The notes under the pieces are model-generated. The model ran no database searches. It was not told where the DNA came from and worked only from the letters and a program-made list of their open reading frames with translations. Position numbers and translations under genes: made by a program. Source: Clostridiales bacterium (GTDB taxonomy: Bacteria; Bacillota; Clostridia; Lachnospirales; Lachnospiraceae). Taken from it: a DNA stretch of 51,447 nt. Positions 24,574-32,570 of this stretch are shown piece by piece. Location of the stretch: assembly GCA_018374355.1 (NCBI GenBank), contig JAHAFI010000023.1, forward strand, positions 1-51,447. Direction: 5' to 3'. The first letter of the stretch is position 1. The number at the start of each line of letters is the position of its first letter.

Positions 24574-24607
24574 AATGCATCGCTTTGTAAGAGGCGGTGC
24601 ATTTTTT
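24574..24607 (+). terminator. Terminator after the hisC unit
   Basis: TGCATCGC (24577-24584) pairs, with a wobble, with GGCGGTGCA (24593-24601), followed by TTTTTT. Confidence 0.7.
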
Positions 24608-24627
24608 ACGCAACTCGCCGCAGGTGG

Positions 24628-24655
24628 AGAATCCCGTTGGGCAAGATTCTTTTTT
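24628..24655 (+). terminator. Second, weaker terminator-like hairpin
   Basis: AGAATC (24628-24633) pairs with GATTCT (24645-24650) before a T-run, with a small CCC/GGG inner pairing. It may back up the preceding terminator. Confidence 0.4.
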
Positions 24656-24773
24656 ATGTGTTGCAAAAACATCTTCTCAAAAGAAATTTTTTCATTTATT
24701 ATTAAGATATCATCGATATGTTGGATAAGATCACAGAGAAACAGAGAAAATAAGTACAAAGGAGGTCGAAATT

Positions 24774-25382
24774 ATGAAAAGATGGATGGCTTTTGGTAGT
24801 TTATTGGCAATGACTGTTTTTGCCGCCGGGTGCGGGAAAAAGATTTCCATGGATGAGGCGAAGTCGATTGCCCTGAAGGATGCAGGTGTTGCATCGGAAG
24901 AAGTGACCTTTACAAAGGAAATGCAGGATGAGGAGGAGTTTGAACTGCGCTTTCAGTCCGGGGAGGAAATCTTTGAGTATGAGATGAGCAGATCCGGAAA
25001 AATCGAGTCTAAATCCAAAGAAAAGGATATGACCGCATCATCTCAGAAAAGTCAGGAAGCGGCTGTGACAAAGGAACCGAATTCTGAGAATAAGAACGTG
25101 ACGGAAAACACTCCGGAAATAACTCCGGCGGCAGGAGAAAATGGAAGTGAAATCACAGCCGAACCTTCTGCAGATATCGGTGAAGAGAAGGCGAAGGCCA
25201 TAGCGCTGGAAAAAGCAGGATTCACGGAAGATCAGGTTGAGGCGCTGCGGGTGGAAAAAGACCGGGAAAATGGTATCCTGGTTTATGAGGTTGAGTTTTA
25301 TAAGGACAGAATCGAATATACCTGTGATGTAAATATGGAAACCGGAGAAATTGTAAAATTTGAAAAGGATAAAGAGGACTAA
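24774..25382 (+). CDS. Lipoprotein with two PepSY domains
   Basis: 202 residues. It has a signal peptide with lipobox VFAAGC, lipid cysteine Cys20. Two PepSY repeats follow: SMDEAKSIALKDAGV with VTFTKEM (about 24-90), and EEKAKAIALEKAGFTEDQV with LRVEKD (about 140-200). Between them lies a Ser/Thr/Glu-rich linker (about 85-135). PepSY domains are often protease-inhibitory or sensory, at the cell surface. The RBS AAAGGAGG is strong. It may be bound to the membrane and act with secreted proteases; no partner is nearby. Confidence 0.85.
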   Translation: MKRWMAFGSLLAMTVFAAGCGKKISMDEAKSIALKDAGVASEEVTFTKEMQDEEEFELRFQSGEEIFEYEMSRSGKIESKSKEKDMTASSQKSQEAAVTKEPNSENKNVTENTPEITPAAGENGSEITAEPSADIGEEKAKAIALEKAGFTEDQVEALRVEKDRENGILVYEVEFYKDRIEYTCDVNMETGEIVKFEKDKED

Positions 25383-25452
25383 CCCCCAGCTTTCCAGTGT
25401 TTCCCGCTTTGATAGCCTCATATAATATAAAAACGGAAAACTGAGGTCATAT

Positions 25453-26181
25453 ATGAAACGATCAGGTACAGGAGCAGTGATTGCGCTGGCTTTGGTGATG
25501 ATCACCGCCCTTTCCATTCTATACTGGAAGGATGTGGGAGAAAAGGTGGTTGCGGCAAGCACCGGAGGGAGTGGCAGAAGGCAGCCAATCTGTTCGGTGG
25601 AAACAAAGAAACAGGAGGTGGCCGTCTCGTTTGATGTAGACGGGGAGGCTGAAAATCTGCTGCGGATATTGGAGGTTTTGGAAGGCCAACAGACGAAAGC
25701 TACATTTTTTGTCACAGGAAACTGGGTGGAGAAGTACCCGGAAGAGGTAAAAGCCATTCTGGAGGCGGGACATGATCTGGGAAATCATGGTGAGAACCAT
25801 AGACAGATGAGCGAACTGTCGGCCAAAGAGTGCCGTGAAGAAATCATGTTGCTCCATGAACGGGTGAAAAAACTGACCGGATATGAAATGGAGCTGTTCC
25901 GTCCGCCTTATGGGGAGTATAATGATACAGTGGCAGGAACGGCATCTGCCTGCGGATATCATTCGGTCTGTTGGAGCATCGACAGTCTGGATTGGAAAAA
26001 CTACGGAGCAGAGGATATAAAAAGACAGGTATTGGAAAATGAAAATCTGGGAAACGGAGCAATTATTTTGTTCCGCAGCGGAAGCAAATATACGGAAGAA
26101 GCGCTTGGAAAGGCGCTGGAGGGCCTGAGGGAGAAAGGCTATACGCCGGTTCCGGTGTCCTGGCTGCTTGCAGACAGTTAA
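25453..26181 (+). CDS. Polysaccharide deacetylase-fold protein with altered catalytic motifs
   Basis: 242 residues. An N-terminal signal anchor (AVIALALVMITALSILYW) puts it on the outside of the membrane. The NodB-like fold is clear: KATFFVTGNWVEKYPEEVK, GHDLGNHGENHRQM with the HxxxH zinc pair, RPPYGEYN, and SLDWKNYG. Two expected motifs are off: motif 1 reads VSFDVDGEAEN instead of the family FDDG or FDxxWGxDDT, and the late catalytic-histidine motif LxH reads AIILFRSGSKYT, an Arg in the His place. The related Firmicutes proteins act on peptidoglycan or spore cortex. It may have low or altered activity. A TATAAT sits at 25421-25426, without a good -35. Confidence 0.85.
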   Translation: MKRSGTGAVIALALVMITALSILYWKDVGEKVVAASTGGSGRRQPICSVETKKQEVAVSFDVDGEAENLLRILEVLEGQQTKATFFVTGNWVEKYPEEVKAILEAGHDLGNHGENHRQMSELSAKECREEIMLLHERVKKLTGYEMELFRPPYGEYNDTVAGTASACGYHSVCWSIDSLDWKNYGAEDIKRQVLENENLGNGAIILFRSGSKYTEEALGKALEGLREKGYTPVPVSWLLADS

Positions 26182-26190
26182 ATAAAAAAC

Positions 26191-26334
26191 GTAACTATTC
26201 AGAACCCTGTCCTTCATAGTCACGAATGCATGCACACAAACTGCATTTCATGCAGTTTGGCACCCGTATGTCTCGGGATTGACTTGCATTTGCAAGTCAG
26301 CACCTCGCGGGACAGTGACCTTCTGAACAGTTAC
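26191..26334. repeat. Multibranched palindromic element (possible dispersed repeat or structured RNA)
   Basis: Outer arms GTAACTATTCAGAA (26191-26204) and TTCTGAACAGTTAC (26321-26334) match at 13 of 14 positions. They continue after a small internal loop with CTGTCC (26207-26212) and GGACAG (26310-26315). Inside lie AAACTGCAT/ATGCAGTTT (26238-26258), CCCG/CGGG (about 26263-26277) and GACTTGCA/TGCAAGTC (26281-26298). The layout is a closed stem with three side hairpins. It has no ORF and sits between two genes that converge. Confidence 0.65.
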
Positions 26335-26335
26335 T

Positions 26336-26380
26336 AAAAAACCCTGATATTCGGGAAATTTCCCGGATATCAGGGTTTTT
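26336..26380. terminator. Bidirectional terminator between convergent genes
   Basis: AAAAACCCTGATAT (26336-26350) with TCGGGAAA and its complement TTTCCCGG plus ATATCAGGGTTTTT (26359-26380) form a long near-perfect palindrome. It has A-runs on the left and T-runs on the right, so it works for both strands. Confidence 0.85.
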
Positions 26381-26387
26381 ATGTTCA

Positions 26388-27749
26388 TCAGATGATGATA
26401 GTAATGATACGGAAAATAAACAGAGCCGATACCACATACATGACCGGATGAATTTTTTTAACCTGTCCGGTGCAGATTTTGATGATGAACCATGCCAGCA
26501 TACCGAACATGATACCGTTGGCGATGGAGTAAGTCAGCGGCATGATCAGGAATGCAAGATATCCGCCGATGCTATCTGCAACGTCTCCGTCAAAATTCAT
26601 TTTCTTGATGGAAGATGCCATGAAGAATCCAACAATGATCAGAGCCGGAGCGGTAGCAAAGCTTGGGATCGCCAGAAAGATCGGGGACAGGAACAGGGCA
26701 ACAATGAACAGGAAGCCTGTAGTCACAGCTGTCAGACCTGTTTTTCCGCCTTCCGCTACACCTGAACTGGATTCAACGAAGCTGGTGATGGTGGAAGTAC
26801 CCAGCATAGAACCGGCTACAGTACCGATCGCATCAGCCATCAGCACGCGGCCAACTCTCGGAAGTTTTCCGTCCTCGTCCAGAAGATCCGCTTTTTCAGC
26901 AACACCGATAACAGTTCCGATGGTATCAAACATATCAACAAATAAGAAAGAGAATACGATGATTGCAAACTCTGCAATATGAGAACCAATCCATCCGAAA
27001 TCAAATTTGAAGAAGGTCGGTGCAACAGACGGAGGTACAAAGGAGGCAGCATTCAGGGAAGGAATCAGGGAGTAAACGCCTGCTTCCACATCAACCACAT
27101 ACCATCCGGTCAGTTCTGCAATGATACCAAGACCCCATGTGATCAGGATACCCCAGAGAATGGAGCCCTTGATCTGGAAATGGTTCATAACGGCGATAAC
27201 TATCACACCGATCAGGCACAGAGTAACCTGCGGTTTTGCGAAGTCTCCCAGACCCAGCAGTGTAGAGTCATCATTTACAACAACTCCGGCACCCTGCAGA
27301 CCGATAAATGCGATAAACAGACCAATACCGGCTGTAATACCGTATTTCAGGTTTTCAGGAATTGCATTGACGATGGATTCGCGCAGCTTGAAGAAGGACA
27401 GAATGATGAAAATGATACCTTCTACTAATACGGCTGCCAATGCGATTTTCCAGGGATCTTCGATTCCCTGCAGATCAGTAAGACATACTGTGAAAGCAAA
27501 ATATGCATTCAGACCCATACCTGCAGAAAGTGCGATGGGGTAATTTGCCCAGAATGCCATAATAAATGTTGCCAGAGCGGAAGCCAGTGCGGTGGCTGTG
27601 AAAACAGCGCCGGAATCCATACCGGATGCGCTCAGCAGGTTTGGATTTACTGCGAGTATATACGCCATGGTCAGGAAAGTGGTGATACCCGCCATCACTT
27701 CGGTTTTGACCGTGGTGTTATGCTCTTTCAGTTTAAAGAGTTTTTCCAT
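26388..27749 (-). CDS. NCS2-family purine permease (AzgA-like adenine/guanine/hypoxanthine type)
   Basis: A transporter of 453 residues with about 12 hydrophobic segments. Its N-terminus VMAGITTFLTMAYILAVNP, the segment ALSAGMGLNAYFAF, and the later FVDMFDTIGTVIGVAEKA match the AzgA subgroup of nucleobase:proton symporters, which prefers adenine, guanine and hypoxanthine. The start is the ATG at 27749, with GGAGGAG upstream; in-frame ATGs further up lie in the promoter. The leader is only about 40 nt and has no purine riboswitch, although such genes often have one in Firmicutes. Confidence 0.9.
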   Translation of the reverse strand: MEKLFKLKEHNTTVKTEVMAGITTFLTMAYILAVNPNLLSASGMDSGAVFTATALASALATFIMAFWANYPIALSAGMGLNAYFAFTVCLTDLQGIEDPWKIALAAVLVEGIIFIILSFFKLRESIVNAIPENLKYGITAGIGLFIAFIGLQGAGVVVNDDSTLLGLGDFAKPQVTLCLIGVIVIAVMNHFQIKGSILWGILITWGLGIIAELTGWYVVDVEAGVYSLIPSLNAASFVPPSVAPTFFKFDFGWIGSHIAEFAIIVFSFLFVDMFDTIGTVIGVAEKADLLDEDGKLPRVGRVLMADAIGTVAGSMLGTSTITSFVESSSGVAEGGKTGLTAVTTGFLFIVALFLSPIFLAIPSFATAPALIIVGFFMASSIKKMNFDGDVADSIGGYLAFLIMPLTYSIANGIMFGMLAWFIIKICTGQVKKIHPVMYVVSALFIFRIITIII

Positions 27750-27798
27750 GAGATTTTTCTCCTCCCTCATAAGATGAAATATATAAACTACACAACGC

Positions 27799-27827
27799 AT
27801 TGTAGCTGTTTGCATCTGTATTGTCAA
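27799..27827 (-). promoter_or_regulatory. Sigma-A promoter of the NCS2 permease
   Basis: On the minus strand TTGACA (27827-27822), 17-bp spacer, TACAAT (27804-27799). Start expected near 27792. Confidence 0.8.
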
Positions 27828-27871
27828 TGAACAAGAGGGAAATTATTAAAAAAATATAAAATCAAGCATAC

Positions 27872-27900
27872 TTGAAAGGAAGGATAAAGACAGGTATAAT
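27872..27900 (+). promoter_or_regulatory. Promoter of dapF
   Basis: TTGAAA (27872-27877), 17-bp spacer, TATAAT (27895-27900). It is divergent from the NCS2 promoter, about 45 bp away. Confidence 0.7.
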
Positions 27901-27939
27901 AAGAAAAAGTGTGAGTTAAAAGAGAAAAGAGGGAAAATT

Positions 27940-28773
27940 ATGAAATTTACAAAAATGCAGGGCATAGGAAATGATTATGTGTATGTAAACTGTTTTCAGG
28001 AAACTGTAGAAAATCCTTCTGAGACGGCAAAAAAAGTAAGTGACCGTCATTACGGCATCGGGTCCGATGGCCTGATCCTGATTAAGCCGTCAAAGACCGC
28101 TGATTTTGAGATGGATATGTACAATGCGGATGGTTCCAGAGGCGCCATGTGCGGAAATGGTATCCGCTGTGTGGGAAAATATGTGTATGATTACGGCCTT
28201 ACCGACAAAACCTCGATTACCGTCAGCACTTTAAGCGGAATCAAGTATCTGGATTTGACGGTGGAAAACGGAAAAGTTACGCTGGTTCGGGTAAATATGG
28301 GAACTCCGGGATTGAAAGCGGAGGAAGTTCCCATGATTTCGGAAAAAGAGCAGGTGATTGATGAACCAATCACGGTAAACGGAAATGAATACCGGATTAC
28401 CGGGGTTTCCATGGGAAATCCCCATGCGGTTACTTATATAGAAGATGTTCAGGGACTGGAGATTGAAAAAGTGGGACCGGGCTTTGAATTTCATCCCTGT
28501 TTTCCGAAAAGAGTGAATACGGAGTTTGTGAGGGTGATCGATGACCGTACGGTTGAGATGCGTGTGTGGGAAAGAGGCTCCGGCGAGACACTGGCCTGTG
28601 GGACAGGCGCCTGCGCGGTGGCGGTTTCTTCTATATTGAACGGTTACACAAAGGATGAGGTTACCGTAAAGCTTCTGGGAGGAGAACTGAAAATTTTTTG
28701 GGATCGGAAAGAAAATCTGGTATATATGACCGGACCGGCCGAAGTGGTATTTGACGGGGAGATTCTTTTTTAA
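27940..28773 (+). CDS. dapF: Diaminopimelate epimerase
   Basis: 277 residues. It inverts L,L- to meso-diaminopimelate for lysine and peptidoglycan. The two catalytic cysteines are Cys71 (ADGSRGAMCGNGIRC) and Cys220 (SGETLACGTGACA). The N-terminus KFTKMQGIGNDYVYVN is classical. The length is normal and the gene is single, with its own promoter. RBS AGAGGG precedes ATG. The gene converges with asnA. Confidence 0.96.
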   Translation: MKFTKMQGIGNDYVYVNCFQETVENPSETAKKVSDRHYGIGSDGLILIKPSKTADFEMDMYNADGSRGAMCGNGIRCVGKYVYDYGLTDKTSITVSTLSGIKYLDLTVENGKVTLVRVNMGTPGLKAEEVPMISEKEQVIDEPITVNGNEYRITGVSMGNPHAVTYIEDVQGLEIEKVGPGFEFHPCFPKRVNTEFVRVIDDRTVEMRVWERGSGETLACGTGACAVAVSSILNGYTKDEVTVKLLGGELKIFWDRKENLVYMTGPAEVVFDGEILF

Positions 28774-28782
28774 AACAGAGAG

Positions 28783-28814
28783 GCGGCTGACATAGGTTCT
28801 GATATGACAGCCGC
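28783..28814. terminator. Hairpin between convergent dapF and asnA
   Basis: GCGGCTG (28783-28789) and CAGCCGC (28808-28814) with a partly paired interior. The T-runs are poor on both sides, so termination is uncertain but the position suits a shared terminator. Confidence 0.5.
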
Positions 28815-28824
28815 ATTTGTTATA

Positions 28825-29835
28825 TTAAAGCAGGGGAATTCCGTTTTCAGACGCAGTCTGCAGGGTTTCTTCAGGCCACAGGGAACAGTGTACTTCCCCG
28901 ATATGAGCCTTGCGCAGATAAAACATACAGATTCGTGACTGACCGATACCGCCGCCGATGGTAAAGGGCAGCTCGTTTTGCAGTACCGCTTTCTGAAAGT
29001 CCAGTCTTGCCCGGTCTTCGCATCCGCTGACAGCAAGCTGGTGTTTTAAGGCTTCGGCATCCACGCGGATTCCCATGGAGGAAAGCTCCAGAGCGATATC
29101 CAGTACCGGATAGTAAACAATGATATCTCCGTTCAGTTCCCAGTCGTCATAGTCCGGCGCCCGGCCGTCGTGGCGTTCTCCTGAAGCAAGATATTTACCG
29201 ATCTGCATAATAAAGACAGCGCCCTTTTCTTTTGTGATGGCATATTCCCTTTCTTTTGGGGAGAGATTCGGATACAGATCCTCCAGCTCCTGAGAAGTGA
29301 TAAAGAAAATTTCCTTCGGAAGGATTTCTTCTATGTAATCATATTGAATTGCCATATATTTTTCTGTTTTCTTCAGAGAAGAGTACACAGTGCGGACAAC
29401 ATTTTTCAGGGTATCCATGGTTCTCTCCTCATGGGTGATAATCTTCTCCCAGTCCCACTGATCCACGTAAATGGAATGGATGTTGTCGGTGTCTTCGTCC
29501 CTGCGGATTGCCACCATATCCGTATACAGACCTTCCCCATGGGAAAAACCGTATTTTTTCAGGGCGTACCGTTTCCATTTGGCAAGAGAATGAACGATCT
29601 CGGCGTCAGAGCCGGGAATCTCTTTCAGATCAAAATGAACGGGGCGTTCCACGCCGTTTAAGTTGTCGTTCAGACCGGATTCCGGGTCAACGAACAAAGG
29701 GGCAGAAACACGAAGCAGGTTCAGTTTGTCAGAAAGTGATTTTTGGAAAAAATCCTTCACTGTCTTGATGGCAATCTGCGTATCGTGGAGATTTAAAGCC
29801 GGTTGATAGTTTTCAGGGATGATAAAACGTTCCAT
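28825..29835 (-). CDS. asnA: Aspartate-ammonia ligase (asparagine synthetase A)
   Basis: 336 residues. It adenylates aspartate and uses free ammonia to make asparagine. The start MERFIIPENYQPALNL and the class II tRNA-synthetase-like core (VSAPLFVDPESGLNDNLNGV; PVHFDLKEI; YVDQWDWEKII) are diagnostic; the C-terminal FTIGGGIGQSRICMFYL is the ATP-binding motif 3. It is oriented on the minus strand with AGGAGGAG upstream. The leader (about 29836-29905) contains a GGTAAT/ATTACC hairpin but no T-box elements that I can see. Confidence 0.96.
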   Translation of the reverse strand: MERFIIPENYQPALNLHDTQIAIKTVKDFFQKSLSDKLNLLRVSAPLFVDPESGLNDNLNGVERPVHFDLKEIPGSDAEIVHSLAKWKRYALKKYGFSHGEGLYTDMVAIRRDEDTDNIHSIYVDQWDWEKIITHEERTMDTLKNVVRTVYSSLKKTEKYMAIQYDYIEEILPKEIFFITSQELEDLYPNLSPKEREYAITKEKGAVFIMQIGKYLASGERHDGRAPDYDDWELNGDIIVYYPVLDIALELSSMGIRVDAEALKHQLAVSGCEDRARLDFQKAVLQNELPFTIGGGIGQSRICMFYLRKAHIGEVHCSLWPEETLQTASENGIPLL

Positions 29836-29908
29836 AACAACTCCTCCTCATAATTCAAAGGTAATCGTTCAGGAAAGTGCCCTCCGGGACAATTACCAAG
29901 ATGGTACT

Positions 29909-29936
29909 ATTATAGCAGAAAATGTGCTGAATACAA
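29909..29936 (-). promoter_or_regulatory. Promoter of asnA
   Basis: On the minus strand TTGTAT (29936-29931), a 16-bp spacer and TATAAT (29914-29909). The -35 is imperfect. Confidence 0.6.
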
Positions 29937-30019
29937 CTTTTAATTGCAAGAAAAATTAAAGTGTGTTACGTTATAATAACGGAATTGAATCTATTACAGT
30001 TACCAGAAAAGGACAAAAA

Positions 30020-31366
30020 ATGAACAAGGAAAAGAAACAATTTTATAAAATGGTTTTTGCGCTGGTTTTCCCCATGGCGCTTCAAAACCTGATCAACGTT
30101 GGAGTTACATCTGCCGATGTAATTATGCTGGGAAAAGTAGGGGAGACTGCCCTTTCTGCATCCTCCCTTGCCGGACAGGTGTATTTTATCCTGAATCTGA
30201 TATATTTCGGCCTGACATCGGGAGCGGCGGTAATCACTGCCCAGTATTGGGGAAAAGGAGATATCCGAACCATTGAGAAGGTTCTGGGAATGTCCATGCG
30301 GGTTGCAGTTCTTTCCGGAGCGGTTTTCACAGTGGCGGCATTGGCGGCGCCGGAGTTTTTGATGGAGCTTTTGACAACGGACGAAGCAATCATCAAAGAA
30401 GGCATCGGTTATCTGAGAGTTATTGCCTGCTCTTACATCATCAGCGGAATTACGCTGGTTTACCTGAATATTCTGCGAAGCGTGGAGCGGGTGGTGATTT
30501 CCACCGTGGTGTACAGTATTTCTCTGCTGACTAATGTGGTCATGAATGCGATTTTTATCTTTGGGCTTTTGGGTATTCCCGCTATGGGTGTGAAAGGCGC
30601 CGCTCTGGGTACCGTGATTGCCCGGGTAGTGGAGCTTGTGATCGCGGTTTTTTATTCCCGGAAGAAGGATACGATCATTCGCCTGCGGGTGAAAGATTTG
30701 TTTGTAAAGGATGCAGTTTTGTCCAAGGATTTCAGGACCTATGCGATGCCCGTTCTCCTCAATGAGATGGCGTGGGGATGCGGTATGGCGACGATCACAG
30801 CGATTATGGGACATTTGGGAAGCGCGGCTGTTGCAGCGAACTCTGTGGCGCAGGTAAGCCGGCAGTTGTCCATGGTGGTGGCCTTTGGAGTTTCCGGAGC
30901 GACTGCGATTGTGATCGGAAAAACCATCGGGGAAGGAAGAACAGAGCTGGCAGAGCTTTATGCAAAACGGTTTGTCAGGCTGGCGTTCTGGCTGGGACTG
31001 GCAGGCGGAGCAGTGATTCTTTGCGTGTCACCGGTGGCGAGACATTTCCTGACCCTTACGGATCAGGCGAGAGAGTATCTGAAATATATGATGTATATCA
31101 TGTCCTATTTTGTTGTTGCCCAGAGTATCACCTGTACGCTGGTGGTAGGTGTTTTTCGTGCGGGCGGGGATACAAAATACGGGATGATTCTGGAGATAAG
31201 TACCCTGTGGGGCGGTGCAATTGTTATGGGGCTTTTGGCGGGATTTGTGTTCCATCTTCCGGTTCCTTTGGTGTATGTGTTTGTGGCCAGCGATGAGCTT
31301 TTGAAGCTGCCTTTCGCATATCGTCGGTATCGTCAGAAAAAATGGCTGAAAAATATTACGAGATAG
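30020..31366 (+). CDS. MATE-family efflux transporter (first copy)
   Basis: A multidrug and toxin extrusion transporter of 449 residues with about 12 membrane segments in two pseudo-symmetric halves. Family stretches include FALVFPMALQNLINVGVTSADVIMLG (split here: FPMALQNLINVG, then SADVIMLG) and TSGAAVITAQYWGKGD. The start is ATG 30020, with AAAAGGA upstream. A longer in-frame extension exists but lacks an RBS. A TATAAT at 29972-29977 has no convincing -35. Substrate unknown. It is not related by operon to the second MATE gene at 35139. Confidence 0.88.
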   Translation: MNKEKKQFYKMVFALVFPMALQNLINVGVTSADVIMLGKVGETALSASSLAGQVYFILNLIYFGLTSGAAVITAQYWGKGDIRTIEKVLGMSMRVAVLSGAVFTVAALAAPEFLMELLTTDEAIIKEGIGYLRVIACSYIISGITLVYLNILRSVERVVISTVVYSISLLTNVVMNAIFIFGLLGIPAMGVKGAALGTVIARVVELVIAVFYSRKKDTIIRLRVKDLFVKDAVLSKDFRTYAMPVLLNEMAWGCGMATITAIMGHLGSAAVAANSVAQVSRQLSMVVAFGVSGATAIVIGKTIGEGRTELAELYAKRFVRLAFWLGLAGGAVILCVSPVARHFLTLTDQAREYLKYMMYIMSYFVVAQSITCTLVVGVFRAGGDTKYGMILEISTLWGGAIVMGLLAGFVFHLPVPLVYVFVASDELLKLPFAYRRYRQKKWLKNITR

Positions 31367-31486
31367 AAAAAAAGTATGCTACGGTATTACCGGAAACCAT
31401 TGAAAAAATATACCCGGCACCGGGCATATGGGAGAATGGAAATGTGTGATTTGCAGAAGAATAAAAAGAAAGCGAGAGAAACGAGT

Positions 31487-32446
31487 ATGGAAAAAATACT
31501 GGTAGTCCTTCCGGTGGAGAAGGAACATAAAGAAAGATTTGCCAAGGCAGCGCCGGACGCTGAGATTACATATTGTCTGGAAGCAGACGTAACAAAAGAA
31601 ATGGTACAGGAAGCCAATATTATCATTGGAAATGTAAAACCGGAATATCTGAAAGGTTCCGTAAACCTGCGATGGATACAGCTTAACAATGCGGGAACAG
31701 AAGGGTTTTGTGCGCCGGGTGTGATGCCGGAGCAGGCGGTGCTGACCAATGCGACAGGAGCTTACGGAATGGCTATCTCTGAGCACATGATCGCCATGCT
31801 GTTTATGATTCAGAAGCATCTGGAAATCTATCACCTTCAGCAGAAAGACCGGGTTTGGGAAAAGAAAGACCCCATGTTTGTGACGGAAGGAAGCACTACG
31901 TTGGTTCTGGGACTGGGAGACATCGGAACTACTTTTGCGCGGAAAATGAAAGCTATGGGAAGCTATGTGATTGGCATCCGGCGCACCGTGCAGCCCAAAC
32001 CGGAGTATGTAGACGAGCAGTATACCATGGAGGAGCTGCACAAGGTACTGCCAAGGGCGGATATGGTAGCGCTCAGTCTTCCGGCTTACAAGGATACGAA
32101 GGGGGTACTGGGCAAAGAAGAATTTGAAATGATGAAGGAAACGGCAATCGTGATAAATGTAGGCCGTGGATCAGCCATTGATACGGATGCTTTAAGCGAC
32201 GCATTGTATCAGGGGAAAATTTACGGGGCAGGTCTGGATGTGACAGAACCGGAACCCCTGCCTGCAGGACATCCTATCTGGGGAGCGCCGCATACGGTGA
32301 TCACTCCGCATGTATCGGGAGGGTATGCGCTCCATGCTACGCTGATGAAAATTTTGGATCTGGCCATCAGAAACCTTCAGAAATTTGAGGCAGGAGAACC
32401 GTTGGAAAATAAGATTGACTATAAAACCGGGTATGTAAAAAGATAA
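31487..32446 (+). CDS. D-2-hydroxyacid dehydrogenase family protein (NAD-dependent)
   Basis: 319 residues. The C-terminal NAD-binding domain shows GLGDIGTTFARKMKAMG (GxGxxG), INVGRGSAIDTDAL, and the catalytic His region HPIWGAPHTVITPHVSGG. The N-terminal substrate domain starts KILVVLPVEKEHKERF. The natural substrate cannot be read. Weak RBS before ATG 31487; an earlier ATG at 31442 behind GGGAG is an alternative that adds 15 residues. It lies 120 nt after the MATE gene; co-transcription is possible. Confidence 0.85.
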   Translation: MEKILVVLPVEKEHKERFAKAAPDAEITYCLEADVTKEMVQEANIIIGNVKPEYLKGSVNLRWIQLNNAGTEGFCAPGVMPEQAVLTNATGAYGMAISEHMIAMLFMIQKHLEIYHLQQKDRVWEKKDPMFVTEGSTTLVLGLGDIGTTFARKMKAMGSYVIGIRRTVQPKPEYVDEQYTMEELHKVLPRADMVALSLPAYKDTKGVLGKEEFEMMKETAIVINVGRGSAIDTDALSDALYQGKIYGAGLDVTEPEPLPAGHPIWGAPHTVITPHVSGGYALHATLMKILDLAIRNLQKFEAGEPLENKIDYKTGYVKR

Positions 32447-32450
32447 CTTT

Positions 32451-32486
32451 GGGAGAATTTTTATAATTCTCCCTCTTTCTTTTTTA
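32451..32486 (+). terminator. Terminator after the hydroxyacid dehydrogenase
   Basis: GGGAGAATT (32451-32459) and AATTCTCCC (32465-32473), 5-nt loop, then a long T/C-rich run ending in TTTTTT. Confidence 0.85.
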
Positions 32487-32570
32487 GGGAAACAATGATA
32501 TACTGTAGCATACAACATCTAGTTGGCAGGAGAAATATGAAACTATATATAGTATTAAGGAGCATGGAGC

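Noticed and set aside
25398..25426. Promoter before the polysaccharide deacetylase
   Set aside because: A TATAAT is present at 25421-25426, but no -35 at a workable spacing; left unannotated.
27750..27830. Purine riboswitch before the NCS2 permease
   Set aside because: The leader is about 40 nt, too short, and has no three-way-junction motifs.
29836..29930. T-box leader before asnA
   Set aside because: No T-box core (TGGNACCGCG) and too short; only a GGTAAT/ATTACC stem.
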